A DNA stretch of 64,000 nucleotides, from assembly GCF_041346945.1 (NCBI RefSeq), contig NZ_CP166850.1, forward strand, positions 10,276,501-10,340,500, given 5' to 3'. This document shows, one piece after another, positions 55,065 to 64,000 of the stretch. The notes under the pieces were generated by a model. That model was not told the DNA's origin and did not search any database. It saw only the letters and a program-made list of their open reading frames with translations. The DNA comes from Amycolatopsis sp. cg9. Its GTDB lineage: Bacteria > Actinomycetota > Actinomycetes > Mycobacteriales > Pseudonocardiaceae. The translations under genes were made by a program, and so were the position numbers. How positions within the stretch are numbered: the first letter of the stretch is position 1; each line of letters opens with the position of its first letter.

Positions 55065-57674
55065 TCAGTCGCCCGAACCGTGGCGGCGGGAGTCCGATAC
55101 CTCGGCGCCGTGGCCATTGCGGCCGTGGCCGTTTCGGCGGCCCGTGTCCTGTGAGCCCAGCTGCTTCACCAGCGCGGCCGCGCTCGCCGTACCCGCCTGG
55201 TGTTCGGCCAGGGCTCGGGCGAGGAGGTCGGCGAGGCCGGCGTCCGGGGGTGGCTCGTCCTCCGCGATCGCGCGGGCGTAGCTCTCCGGGAACGGCGCCG
55301 TGGCCGGGGTCCAGTGGCCGAAGTCCTCCATCGGCTCCAGCGACGGTGGCATCCGCAGGCGCGGCAGCCAGGGCTCGGCTTCGTCCCGGTAGTCCGGTGC
55401 GGCGGGCGGCTCGTCCTCCGGTCGCGGCGGCGGGGCGAGTTCCGGCTCGGGGCGGTCGTCGGCACGGGCGGTGTCGGCGTCCTCCGCGCGGCGACGGCCC
55501 CCGGCACCGCCGGACGAGGAAATGCCCAGGCGGTCCAGCACCGACCGCGCGGCGACGGACCCGTGTTCGGAGTCGTGCCGGGTCGAGGGCTGCGGCTCCC
55601 GGCGCGGGCGCGGCTCGGGCTCCCGCTCGGCGGCGGGCTCGGGCGCGAGCGGCAGCGCGGGCGTGACGCGCGTGGGCGCCGACTCCCGCTCGGCGGCCGT
55701 TTCCTTCAGCCGGGCTTCGGCCAGCGCGGCCCAGGAGAACTTCGTCTTCCCGCCCGCCACGGGCTCGGGCTCGGCCGCCGCGGGTTCGGACCGGAAGTCC
55801 GGCTGCACCTCGCCCGGTGCCGCCTCACGGTGACGCTCGGCCGGCCCGGAATCGGACGGAGAGCCCGCTTCCCGGCCGCGCTCGGACGCCTCGACGGGCT
55901 CGGATCGCCGCCCCGCCCGCCGGTCACGCTCGATCGGCTCCCCGCCCGAGCGCACCTCGACCGGCTCAGGCCGCGACTCCGCCTCCCGCCCACGCGAAGG
56001 CCGCACCTCAACGGACTCAGGCCGCAGCTCGGCCTCCCGCCCACGCGAAGGCCGCACCTCAACGGACTCAGGCCGCAGCGCGGCCTCCCGCGAAGACCGC
56101 ACCTCGACCGGTTCCGACCGCAACTCCGACGCCCCACCCGAGCGCACCTCGATGGGCTCGGGCCGCGCCGCCGGGCGGAACTCCGGCTCACGCTCCGCCG
56201 CGGCCCGGACCTCGGCCGCCTCGCGACCGCGCTTGGGCACCGCGCGCGGCCGGGTGTCGCCCGCCGTCGAGCGGACCTCGATCGGCTCGGGACGGGCCAC
56301 CGCGGGCTCCGGACGCCGCTCCACCACGACCGGCTCCGGTCGGGCCACCACGGGCTCGTCGCGGATCGCCGGCATCACCGTCGTCTCGGCCGCGTCGGCC
56401 GTGACCCGGGGGCGTTCGAACGACCACCCGGGCGACGCCTTCTCCTCGCGCCCGAACGACCAAGCGGGCGCGGGCGGCGAAGGGGCCGGCTCCGGGGCGA
56501 CCACCGGCACCGGCCGGGACGGCACCGCCTTCAGCACCTCGTCGAGGTCGACCGAAGCCGGCTCGCCGGTGCCGAACTCGCCGGCCAGCACGCTGCACGC
56601 CTGCCGCCGGGCCCGTGCGTGCAGCTGCTCGGCCGCCCGTGAGCGGTACAGGCACGCGATGGCCTCCTCGGCCCGGCCGAACCGCTCCTCCAGCTGCGCC
56701 AGCTCCAGCCACAGCCGCGCGGTGACCGCCGGGAGCCCGTGGCGTTCCGTGCTCGCGACGGCCTCGCGGACCAGCTCGATCGCCGCCTCGCCGGAACCGG
56801 CGGGCAGGTGGATGCGGGTCGCCACGGCCAGCCGCAGCCAGCCCATCGGGGCGACGCCCGCCGCCCGCACCGGCTCGGCCAGGACCGGCTCGGCGATCTC
56901 GTACGCCATTTCCGTGTCGCCGCGGTCGAGGAGCGTGCTGACCAGCAGCAGCACCAGCCGGATGCGGACGAGGCCGCCGTCGTCGGCCGGGTTGTCGAGC
57001 TTCTCCAGGAAACCCAGCCCGGTCCGGGCCGCGTCGGCCGCCGCCGTCAGGTCGCCGTGGCGGCGCCGGTGCGCCGCGGTGCCGACGCGCAGCAGCGCCC
57101 GGACCAGCAGCTGGCTGTCGGCTCCCAGGGACTCGTCGCCGAGGACGAGCTTGTCCGCCTCGACGAGCACGCGGTCCAGCTCGGCCTTCCGCCCCAGCAG
57201 CCCGAGGCAGCCGACCAGGTGGCACAACGCGGCGGCGCGGTGCACCGGCGAGACCACGGGGTCGGTCAGCACCGGCCGCAACGCGGCGAGCCCGGTCAAC
57301 GGCACGCCCAGGCTCCGGGCGCACACGGCGAGGTCGATGCGCAGCCGCGCGGCGATGTCGCCGTAGCCCGCGTGCTCGGCCGCGCGCAAGGCCGCGACCG
57401 CGCGCCCGACCGTGGCCGGCCGCATCCCGAGCCGGACGCGCGAGGACACGACCAGGCTCTCGGCCCGGATCCACTGCTCGTCGGCGCCGGCGGCCTCCGA
57501 GAGCGCGGCCGAGCGCTCGCCGAGGACCAGCGCGAGCTCGGGCGCGCGCAGGTGCAGCGCGTCCGCGCGTTCGATCAGCCGGCCGACTGCGGAGAGGGTT
57601 CCCCCGGCATTGGCGGAGCGCCCGCTCTCCGATCGCGAGAGCGGGCCCGTCCGGTGCTGCTTGCTGGCTTCCAC
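55065..57674 (-). CDS. TPR-type protein with long disordered repeat tail
   Basis: 869 residues from GTG 57674. N-terminal about 400 residues are alpha-helical repeats (LIERADALHLRAPELALVLGERSAALSEAAG…, TPR-like). The C-terminal half is low-complexity Pro/Glu/Arg with 17-residue near-repeats of RPESVEVRPSRGREAEL (DNA period 51 bp near 55,985-56,090), ending in a short helical patch (ARAIAEDEPPPDAGLADLLARALAEHQAG). Starts 16 bp after EttA. No known function; scaffold or regulatory role is a guess. Confidence 0.8.
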   Translation of the reverse strand: MEASKQHRTGPLSRSESGRSANAGGTLSAVGRLIERADALHLRAPELALVLGERSAALSEAAGADEQWIRAESLVVSSRVRLGMRPATVGRAVAALRAAEHAGYGDIAARLRIDLAVCARSLGVPLTGLAALRPVLTDPVVSPVHRAAALCHLVGCLGLLGRKAELDRVLVEADKLVLGDESLGADSQLLVRALLRVGTAAHRRRHGDLTAAADAARTGLGFLEKLDNPADDGGLVRIRLVLLLVSTLLDRGDTEMAYEIAEPVLAEPVRAAGVAPMGWLRLAVATRIHLPAGSGEAAIELVREAVASTERHGLPAVTARLWLELAQLEERFGRAEEAIACLYRSRAAEQLHARARRQACSVLAGEFGTGEPASVDLDEVLKAVPSRPVPVVAPEPAPSPPAPAWSFGREEKASPGWSFERPRVTADAAETTVMPAIRDEPVVARPEPVVVERRPEPAVARPEPIEVRSTAGDTRPRAVPKRGREAAEVRAAAEREPEFRPAARPEPIEVRSGGASELRSEPVEVRSSREAALRPESVEVRPSRGREAELRPESVEVRPSRGREAESRPEPVEVRSGGEPIERDRRAGRRSEPVEASERGREAGSPSDSGPAERHREAAPGEVQPDFRSEPAAAEPEPVAGGKTKFSWAALAEARLKETAAERESAPTRVTPALPLAPEPAAEREPEPRPRREPQPSTRHDSEHGSVAARSVLDRLGISSSGGAGGRRRAEDADTARADDRPEPELAPPPRPEDEPPAAPDYRDEAEPWLPRLRMPPSLEPMEDFGHWTPATAPFPESYARAIAEDEPPPDAGLADLLARALAEHQAGTASAAALVKQLGSQDTGRRNGHGRNGHGAEVSDSRRHGSGD

Positions 57675-57690
57675 GGGGAAACCCGCCCCC

Positions 57691-59367
57691 TCAGTCGCGG
57701 GTCAGCTTGCGGTGGGTGACACGGTGCGGGCGGGCGGCCTCGGCGCCCATCCGCTCCACCTTGTTCTTCTCGTACCCCTCGAAGTTGCCCTCGAACCAGA
57801 ACCACTTGGCGGGGTCCTCGTCCGTGCCCTCCCAGGCCAGGATGTGCGTCGCGACCCGGTCGAGGAACCACCGGTCGTGCGAAATCACGACGGCGCAGCC
57901 GGGGAACTGCTCCAGCGCGTTCTCCAGCGAACCCAGGGTTTCGACGTCCAGGTCGTTCGTCGGCTCGTCCAGCAGGATCAGGTTCCCGCCCAGCTTGAGC
58001 GTCAGCGCCAGGTTGAGCCGGTTGCGCTCACCACCGGAGAGCACGCCCGCCGGCTTCTGCTGGTCCGGGCCCTTGAAGCCGAACGCGCTGACGTACGCGC
58101 GCGACGGCATTTCGGTCTGGCCGACGTGGATGTAGTCCAGCTCGTCGGAAACGACCTGCCACACGGTCTTCTTCGGGTCGATGCCGCCGCGGTTCTGGTC
58201 CACATAGGACAGCTTGACCGTCTCGCCGATCTTGACGACGCCGTTGTCCGGCTCCTCGAGCCCGACGATCGTCTTGAACAGCGTGGTCTTGCCGACGCCG
58301 TTCGGGCCGATCACGCCGACGATGCCGTTGCGCGGCAGGTTGAACGACAGGCCGTCGATGAGGACGCGGCCGTCGAAGCCCTTCTGCAGCTTCTCGACCT
58401 CGACCACGACGCTGCCCAGCCGCGGGCCCGGCGGGATCTGGATCTCTTCGAAGTCGAGTTTGCGGTGCTTGTCCGCCTCCGCCGCCATCTCTTCGTAGCG
58501 GTCGAGGCGCGAGCGCGACTTCGTCTGGCGGGCCTTGGCGTTGGACCGCACCCACTCGAGCTCGGTCTTCAGGCGCTTCGCGAGCTTCGCGTCCTTCTTG
58601 CCCTGGACCTCGAGGCGCTCGCGCTTCTTCTCCAGGTAAGTGGAGTAGTTGCCCTCGTAGCCGACGACGCGGCCGCGGTCCAGCTCCATGATCCACTGGG
58701 CCACGTTGTCGAGGAAGTACCGGTCGTGGGTGACGGCGAGGACAGCGCCGGCGTAGCGGGCCAGGAACTGCTCCAGCCACAGGACACTCTCGGCGTCCAG
58801 GTGGTTGGTGGGCTCGTCCAGCAGCAGCAGGTCGGGCGCCGACAGCAGCAGCTTGCACAGCGCGACCCGGCGGCGCTCACCACCGGAGAGGTGCGAGACG
58901 CCTTCGTCCGGCGGCGGGCAGCGCAGCGCGTCCATGGCCTGCTCGACGGTCGAGTCGAGCTCCCAGGCGTCGGCGTGGTCCAGCTCCTCCTGGAGCTGCC
59001 CCATCTCTTCCATCAGCTCTTCGGTGTACTCGGTCTCCATGAGCTTGAGGACCTCGTTGTACCGGTCGAGCTTGACCTTGACCTCACCCAGGCCCTCTTC
59101 GACGTTCTCGCGGACCGTCTTGTCCTCGTTGAGCTCCGGCTCCTGCATGAGGATGCCGACGGTGGCGCCCGGTTGGAGGAACGCCTCGCCGTTGCTGGCC
59201 TGCTCGATCCCCGCCATGATCTTGAGAACGGTGGACTTACCGGCACCGTTCGGCCCGACCACGCCGATCTTGGCGCCGGGGTAGAACGCGGTGCTGACGT
59301 CGTCGAGGATGACCTTGTCCCCGACGGTCTTGCGCACCTTCTTCATGGTGTAGATGAACTCGGCCAT
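57691..59367 (-). CDS. ettA: Energy-dependent translational throttle ABC-F protein
   Basis: 558 residues; ATG 59367 gives the standard MAEFIYTMKKVRK start (ATG 59373 is in frame). Two ABC domains with GPNGAGKST / GPNGVGKTT, LSGGERRRVALCKLLL / LSGGERNRLNLALTL and LDEPTNHLD / LDEPTNDLD, joined by a charged linker. No membrane part. ABC-F translation factor acting at the ribosome E site. Confidence 0.95.
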   Translation of the reverse strand: MAEFIYTMKKVRKTVGDKVILDDVSTAFYPGAKIGVVGPNGAGKSTVLKIMAGIEQASNGEAFLQPGATVGILMQEPELNEDKTVRENVEEGLGEVKVKLDRYNEVLKLMETEYTEELMEEMGQLQEELDHADAWELDSTVEQAMDALRCPPPDEGVSHLSGGERRRVALCKLLLSAPDLLLLDEPTNHLDAESVLWLEQFLARYAGAVLAVTHDRYFLDNVAQWIMELDRGRVVGYEGNYSTYLEKKRERLEVQGKKDAKLAKRLKTELEWVRSNAKARQTKSRSRLDRYEEMAAEADKHRKLDFEEIQIPPGPRLGSVVVEVEKLQKGFDGRVLIDGLSFNLPRNGIVGVIGPNGVGKTTLFKTIVGLEEPDNGVVKIGETVKLSYVDQNRGGIDPKKTVWQVVSDELDYIHVGQTEMPSRAYVSAFGFKGPDQQKPAGVLSGGERNRLNLALTLKLGGNLILLDEPTNDLDVETLGSLENALEQFPGCAVVISHDRWFLDRVATHILAWEGTDEDPAKWFWFEGNFEGYEKNKVERMGAEAARPHRVTHRKLTRD

Positions 59368-59485
59368 ACCCACGATCGTAGAGCGCGCCTGATCGCGTCT
59401 CGACGCCGGTCACCACCGGACTACCGAAAGTCAGGCCGGGATCACCGGAAGCGCTGTTTTCCGGCCGCCGGACGAGCCCTCAACC

Positions 59486-61513
59486 TCAACTGGAACCCGA
59501 GGGTCGCTTGCCCTCGGCGAGGTTCTTCAGCATCGCGTTGTAGGCGTTCAGCTCTTCGTCCCCGGTGACCGCTTCTCGCCGGTCACGCCGCTTCGCCTCA
59601 CGCTCGTCCTGACGCGCCCACTGCACCAGCAGCGCGATCAGCACGAGCAGCACCGGGACCTCGCCGGCGGCCCAGGCGATGCCGCCGCCGAGCCGCTGGT
59701 CGGTGAGCAGGTCCGAGACCCACGGCAGGTGCAGCTGGCTGTAGAACGCCTGCCCGATGACGGTCTGCTTGCTCATCAGGATCACGCCGAAGAACGCGTG
59801 GAACGGCATCGCGGCGAACATCATGCCGAGCCGCCCGAGGTACGGGATCCGCCGCGGCGCCGGGTCGACGCCGATCACCGGCCAGTAGAAGACGTAGCCC
59901 GCCAGCAGGAAGTGCCCGTTCATCACCAGGTGCGCCCAGTGGTAGTTCAGCGCGTTGTCGAACAGGCCCGAGAAGTACAGGGCGTAGAACGAGCCGACGA
60001 AGAGCAGCAGCGCGACCACCGGGTGGGTCAGGAACCGCGACACCGGGGAGTGCACGAAGGCGACGAGCCACTCGCGCGGCCCCGGCGGGTTCTCCTTGCC
60101 CGCGGCGGGCAGCGCGCGCAGGGCGAGCGTCACCGGGCCGCCGAGCACGAACAGCACCGGCGCCACCATCGACAGCAGCATGTGGTTGCCCATGTGGACG
60201 CTGAACATCGCGGGCGCGTACCGGCCGATGCCGGACGACGTCGCGATGAGCAGCACCACGCAGCCGCAGATCCAGGCGACCGTGCGGCCGACCGGCCAGG
60301 TGTCGCCCCGGCGCAGCAGCCGCCGGACGCCCGCCAGGTAGAGCCCGCCCATGACGAGTGCGAGGACGCCGTAGACCAGGTCGAAGCGGGTGTCGAAGAG
60401 GAGCCGCCACAGCGTGGGCGGGCCGTCGAGGTCGTAGCCGATCAGCAGTTCGGTGGTGGACGGCTGGGTGACCGCGTCCGCCGGTGGCGGCGTCCGCGCG
60501 AGCCCGGACGCGATCCCGATCGTGACGAACATGATCACGATCTCGACCGCGGCCAGCCGCAGCAGCTGCCCGCCGCCCTTGCCGTCCACGAGGTCGGCGA
60601 CGCCCTTCTGGCGTTGCTGGTGGCCGAAGACCCCGAGCAGCAGCAGCGCGACCGTCTTGGCGACGACCAGCAGGCCGTAGTCGGTGGTGAAGAGGTCGTT
60701 CAGGCCGATCCGGACCAGCGCGTTGACCACGCCGGAGAGCAGCATCACGATCCAGCAGACCAGCGCCAGCCGCGAGAACCGCCGCGCCGCCAGGCTCAGG
60801 TGGCTCCCGCGCCGGTAGCCCAGCGCCAGCAGCGCGATCAGCCCGCCGACCCACAGCGCCGCGGCGACCAGGTGGAAGAGCAGGCTGTTGGTGGCGACGT
60901 CGTGCGAGCCGCCGCTGGCGGAGTGGCCGGTGACCGCGACCGGGACCAGGCCGACGACGGCGAGCCCGAACAGCACCGCCGTCCAGCCCCAGGTGAGCGC
61001 GAGCCGGCAGCCGAGCGCGACGAGGACCGCGACCAGCGCCGTCCACAGCCAGGCCTTCGGCTGCTCGATGGCGCCGACGAGGTCGAGCAGCGTCTGCGGG
61101 TCCAGGATGTCGCCGAACGGCTTCCCGGCGGTGTCGGCGGCGGTGAAGGCGACCGACAGCAGCGCCGCGGCGAACCACACCCAGGCGGCGATCCCGGCGG
61201 CGCGCAGTGCGCCGTAGCCCTCGGGGCCGAGCGTGCCCGACTGCTGCGGCGGCACCAGGAACGCGGCCAGCAGCAGCGACCCGACGCAGATCACCGACGC
61301 GGCCTCGGACAGCACGCGCACGACGGTGACGCCGTACTGCGTGACCAGGCCGGGATCGGGCAGGCCGGCGATGACGTAGCCGGCCCCGCCGGTGAGGGCG
61401 ATCAGCCCGACCGCGACGACGGCGGCCAGCAGCACGCCGACCGAGAGCAGGGGCAGCACACTCGCCCGGCGCTGCGTGGGGACGTCGGGTTCCTTCACGG
61501 ACTGCTCGGACAC
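59486..61513 (-). CDS. CopD-CtaG fusion membrane protein
   Basis: 675 residues, about 16 hydrophobic segments. N-terminal part resembles CopD (copper resistance/import: HDVATNSLLFHLVAAALWVGGLIALLAL with conserved His), C-terminal part resembles the CtaG/caa3-oxidase assembly family (SVHMGNHMLLSMVAPVLFVLGGPVTLALRAL, HFLLAGYVFYWPVIGVDP). Probably copper handling for cytochrome oxidase. The fusion is common in actinobacteria. Confidence 0.9.
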   Translation of the reverse strand: MSEQSVKEPDVPTQRRASVLPLLSVGVLLAAVVAVGLIALTGGAGYVIAGLPDPGLVTQYGVTVVRVLSEAASVICVGSLLLAAFLVPPQQSGTLGPEGYGALRAAGIAAWVWFAAALLSVAFTAADTAGKPFGDILDPQTLLDLVGAIEQPKAWLWTALVAVLVALGCRLALTWGWTAVLFGLAVVGLVPVAVTGHSASGGSHDVATNSLLFHLVAAALWVGGLIALLALGYRRGSHLSLAARRFSRLALVCWIVMLLSGVVNALVRIGLNDLFTTDYGLLVVAKTVALLLLGVFGHQQRQKGVADLVDGKGGGQLLRLAAVEIVIMFVTIGIASGLARTPPPADAVTQPSTTELLIGYDLDGPPTLWRLLFDTRFDLVYGVLALVMGGLYLAGVRRLLRRGDTWPVGRTVAWICGCVVLLIATSSGIGRYAPAMFSVHMGNHMLLSMVAPVLFVLGGPVTLALRALPAAGKENPPGPREWLVAFVHSPVSRFLTHPVVALLLFVGSFYALYFSGLFDNALNYHWAHLVMNGHFLLAGYVFYWPVIGVDPAPRRIPYLGRLGMMFAAMPFHAFFGVILMSKQTVIGQAFYSQLHLPWVSDLLTDQRLGGGIAWAAGEVPVLLVLIALLVQWARQDEREAKRRDRREAVTGDEELNAYNAMLKNLAEGKRPSGSS

Positions 61514-61569
61514 GCCCCTGAGGGTATGCCCAGCCCCGGTCAGGCCCGTGTGACGGGCAGGATGGGAGC

Positions 61570-62208
61570 GTGAAGATGATCCTCCTGCGGCACGCCGAGT
61601 CGCTCGGCAACGTCGACGAGCTCGCCTACACGCGGATCCCCGACCACGCCCTGCCGCTGACGGAAAAGGGCGAGCGGGAAGCGCTCGCGGCCGGGCCGGA
61701 GATCGCCCGGCTGCTCGGCGGCGAGCGGCCCGCGGTGTACGTCAGCCCGTACCTGCGCACCCGGGAAACGTTGCGGTTGCTGGACATCGAGGCGTCCTGC
61801 GAGCGGCTGCTGCAGGAGCCGCGGCTGCGCGAGCAGGACTGGGGCAACCTGCAGGACCCGGCCGACCAGGAGGTCCAGAAGGCGCGGCGCAACGAGTTCG
61901 GGCACTTCTTCTACCGGCTGCCGTTCGGCGAGTCGGGCGCGGACGTCGACGACCGCGTCGCGGCGTTCCTCTCGGACCTGCGCCTGCGCGACGAACGTCA
62001 CCCGGAGACGGTCCTGATCGTCTCCCACGGGCTCACGCTGCGGCTGCTGTGCCGCCGCCTCTTCGGCTGGAGCATCGAGCTGTTCGAGTCGCTGTCCAAC
62101 CCGGGGACGTGCGAGTACCGCGTCCTCGAGGAGCAGGACGGCAAGTGGTCGCTGGACCGCCCGTTCGCCCAGTGGCGGGACTCACCCGACGGGGAAACGC
62201 AGCTGTAG
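61570..62208 (+). CDS. Histidine phosphatase (phosphoglycerate mutase-like)
   Basis: 212 residues, GTG start. Catalytic RHAES with His8, second His in IVSHGLTLRLLCR, Glu and Arg residues of the branch-1 fold. Substrate unknown. Its 3' end overlaps the convergent histidine kinase gene by 27 bp. Confidence 0.88.
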   Translation: MKMILLRHAESLGNVDELAYTRIPDHALPLTEKGEREALAAGPEIARLLGGERPAVYVSPYLRTRETLRLLDIEASCERLLQEPRLREQDWGNLQDPADQEVQKARRNEFGHFFYRLPFGESGADVDDRVAAFLSDLRLRDERHPETVLIVSHGLTLRLLCRRLFGWSIELFESLSNPGTCEYRVLEEQDGKWSLDRPFAQWRDSPDGETQL

Positions 62209-63354
62209 CGGCGCGGTCAGCACGACGCGGGTGCCCTGCCCGGGCGCCGAATCGATGCGCGCGGCGCCGCCGATCTCGGCCAGGCGCGCGTGGATGGAGT
62301 TGTCGATGCCGAACCCGGCGCGGCGCGCGGCGGGGTCGAAGCCCGTCCCGTGGTCGCGCACAGACACCGTGACGACGCCTTCGCGCTCTTCGAGGCAGAC
62401 GACGGCTCGGGGAGTTTTCGCGTGCTTCAGCGTGTTTCGCAGCGCTTCGCGGGTTGCGTCGTGCAGCGCGTTGACGACGGCTTCGGGTACGTCGGCGGGC
62501 TTCGCGAGCACGACGAGGTCGACGCGCAGGCCGTCCGCCGTCATCTCGACCGCCAGCGCGCCGAGGCGGTGTTCGAGCCCGCCCGGCTCGGCGGGCGCGT
62601 CGCCGTCGAGGCTCAGCCGCAGGCGCAGCGCGTGCGCGCGGGCGGTGCGCCGGACCTCGTCGAGGCTGCCGATCGGGTCGAGGGCGTCCCGGGGTGCCGG
62701 CAGGGCGAGGGATTCCATCACCTGCAGCACGGTGTCGTGGACGTCCCGGCGGTGCCGCTCGCGTTCGGCGGCCCGGCCACGCTGCTCCCCGAGCCGGTGC
62801 GCGAACCGCATCGACCCGGCGACCAGGAGCACGATCGCCAGTGCCGTCACCACGGCCGCGAGCAGGGCGAGCAGGATCCACGTCGCCGGCGCGGACGTGC
62901 CCGAGACCGCGGCCGTGCCGTACCGCAGGAGCACGGCACCGGCGATCGCCGCCGCGCCGGCCGGCGCGCCGCGCAGCAGGGTCCAGACCATGACCGTGCC
63001 CATGATGTTCGGCCAGGTCAGCGCCAGCAGGCCGGGCGCGAACGCCGCCGCGGCGAGGCTGGTGACGAGCGTGTACGCGGTGTCGGCGACCAGCACCGGC
63101 CGGATCCCGGTGGCGCGGCGGAAGACCCAGGCCACCTCGATGAGGTTCGGCACCAGGAAGAACGCGACGGCGAGCCAGAGCACCGGCGCGGTGCGGCCGC
63201 CGTCGGCCCACAGCGCCTGGAGGAACAACGCCAGCCGGAACACTACCGGCACCAGCACGAGCCGCGGCACCACGCCCTGGACCAGCGAAAGCGCACCCCA
63301 TCGACCGCTCCCGCCGGCGAGCGCCCCCGCTCCGCCGAGCAGCACAACCCTCAC
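62182..63354 (-). CDS. Sensor histidine kinase
   Basis: 390 residues. Several N-terminal membrane segments (to about residue 185), dimerisation helix with candidate His in RRDVHDTVLQVME, HATPase domain (ATREALRNTLKHAKTPRAVVCLEE, DHGTGFDP, GFGIDNSIHARLAEIGG). No response regulator is visible in the window. Divergent from an MFS gene across a 368-bp gap. Confidence 0.88.
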   Translation of the reverse strand: MRVVLLGGAGALAGGSGRWGALSLVQGVVPRLVLVPVVFRLALFLQALWADGGRTAPVLWLAVAFFLVPNLIEVAWVFRRATGIRPVLVADTAYTLVTSLAAAAFAPGLLALTWPNIMGTVMVWTLLRGAPAGAAAIAGAVLLRYGTAAVSGTSAPATWILLALLAAVVTALAIVLLVAGSMRFAHRLGEQRGRAAERERHRRDVHDTVLQVMESLALPAPRDALDPIGSLDEVRRTARAHALRLRLSLDGDAPAEPGGLEHRLGALAVEMTADGLRVDLVVLAKPADVPEAVVNALHDATREALRNTLKHAKTPRAVVCLEEREGVVTVSVRDHGTGFDPAARRAGFGIDNSIHARLAEIGGAARIDSAPGQGTRVVLTAPLQLRFPVG

Positions 63355-63722
63355 GACGTCCTCCCCGGATCAAGGCCCCTACCCTGATCAGCCGACCTGA
63401 AATCGAAGCGTCGTCGCATTCATTTCAGTTTACCGACAGGGTCAGCTTGCCCCCACCGGTTCGGGACTGTCAACGGGTGCCGCCCGACCAGCGGGCAATC
63501 GAGGAGAGGAGCGATCTCCATGCCGGGAGCCATGATTTATCCATGAGTCCGGGGGTGCGCCTCCCAGCTGAGACCCAGCGGAAGGCACCCGGCTCGATGG
63601 GAGAACCACACCCGAGGTTCTCCCGCAGGAGCCCCGGGAACGCCATCCCCGCTGCGATCCAGACGGAACGGCAACCCGGCTCGGGACGGGAAACCAGTGG
63701 AACGGGGAAAGGGGGCCGGCGG
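63355..63722. promoter_or_regulatory. Divergent promoter region, kinase / MFS
   Basis: 368 bp without a convincing gene. Contains the inverted repeat CTGAAAT (63397-63403) / ATTTCAG (63422-63428) with an 18-bp spacer near the kinase start, a possible operator, and a lower-GC stretch around 63,400-63,440. Confidence 0.45.
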
Positions 63723-64000
63723 GTGACGCACACGATGACGTCCCGCCGGAGCCCCCTGAACCTGCCGCCGGTGTTCTGGTGGATCTGGATCAGCCTCCTG
63801 GTCAACTGGGCCGGCGCGTTCACCCGGCCCGTGCTCGCGCTGTCGCTGACGGCCGGGCACGGGTACCCGGTGTCCTACGCCGGGTTCGTCATCGCCCTGA
63901 TCGGGCTGGGTGGCGTACTCGGCACCGTGGCCGGCGGCGTGCTCGCCGACCGGCTGGGCCGACGGCCGACCCTCGTGCTGGCGCACGTCGTCACCGCGGT
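63723..64000 (+). CDS. MFS transporter, N-terminal part (truncated by window end)
   Basis: About 92 residues visible from GTG 63723 (ATG 63735 is an alternative; a GGGGGCCGGCGG run lies directly upstream). First membrane helix PVFWWIWISLLVNWAGAF, second helix and the MFS loop motif ADRLGRRP. Major facilitator superfamily exporter; the rest lies outside. Confidence 0.85.
   Translation, partial: MTHTMTSRRSPLNLPPVFWWIWISLLVNWAGAFTRPVLALSLTAGHGYPVSYAGFVIALIGLGGVLGTVAGGVLADRLGRRPTLVLAHVVTA

Overview
The window is high-GC actinobacterial DNA. Gene content and style (mycothiol-type DsbA/nitroreductase, giant NAD-glutamate dehydrogenase, GlbO globin, F420-type LLM oxidoreductase, GTG starts with overlapping stops) point to Pseudonocardiaceae, most likely Amycolatopsis. 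That is an inference, since no rRNA or marker gene is present.

Positions 1 to about 31,660 are one end of a large biosynthetic gene cluster. A modular type I PKS is read leftward and runs off the left edge: a KS-less AT-DH-ACP starter protein feeds a KS-AT(methylmalonyl) module. Upstream of it, in the same direction, is a BBE-type FAD oxidoreductase. Divergent from these is a tight NRPS-like operon: a Cys-nucleophile thioesterase-like protein, a stand-alone methyltransferase cut out of an adenylation domain, a C-A*-PCP protein whose A domain has lost its P-loop, an intact A-PCP didomain, and a P450. Next come a secreted GH3 glycosidase, a lipoprotein, a histidine kinase, a small membrane protein, an OleD/OleI-like glycosyltransferase, a DrrAB-type ABC exporter and a NarL-type response regulator. 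A GDP-mannose 4,6-dehydratase / sugar aminotransferase / glycosyltransferase cassette, as in polyene macrolide clusters, and a large LAL (LuxR) activator close the cluster. The predicted product is a glycosylated (4,6-dideoxy-amino-mannose, perosamine/mycosamine type) polyketide, probably decorated by an amino-acid unit. Self-protection may work by intracellular glycosylation, ABC export and extracellular GH3 deglycosylation.

From about 32.4 to 64 kb the genes are mostly core metabolism: TetR plus membrane protein, SnoaL-like plus LLM oxidoreductase under a KstR-like box, Nei glycosylase and RpiB, a ComB-like/metallo-beta-lactamase pair, DsbA-like protein, PepN, DUF5130, HNH nuclease, MscS channel, GlbO, GH13, thioesterase, NAD-GDH, a TPR protein, EttA, a CopD-CtaG fusion, a phosphatase, a histidine kinase and an MFS start.

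The most unusual items are three. (1) A 123-residue protein at 43,434 is made of 15 perfect GTRVTx hexapeptides whose DNA repeats differ at synonymous sites. (2) A palindromic/tandem repeat family (core AATGTGGCGTTCGGTGCG) sits in two intergenic gaps and also in frame inside the PKS KS-AT linker. (3) A second palindrome family (core TGAAYGACTCMTTCA) sits at gene ends. The NRPS-like operon with split or degenerate adenylation parts is the most interesting enzymology.
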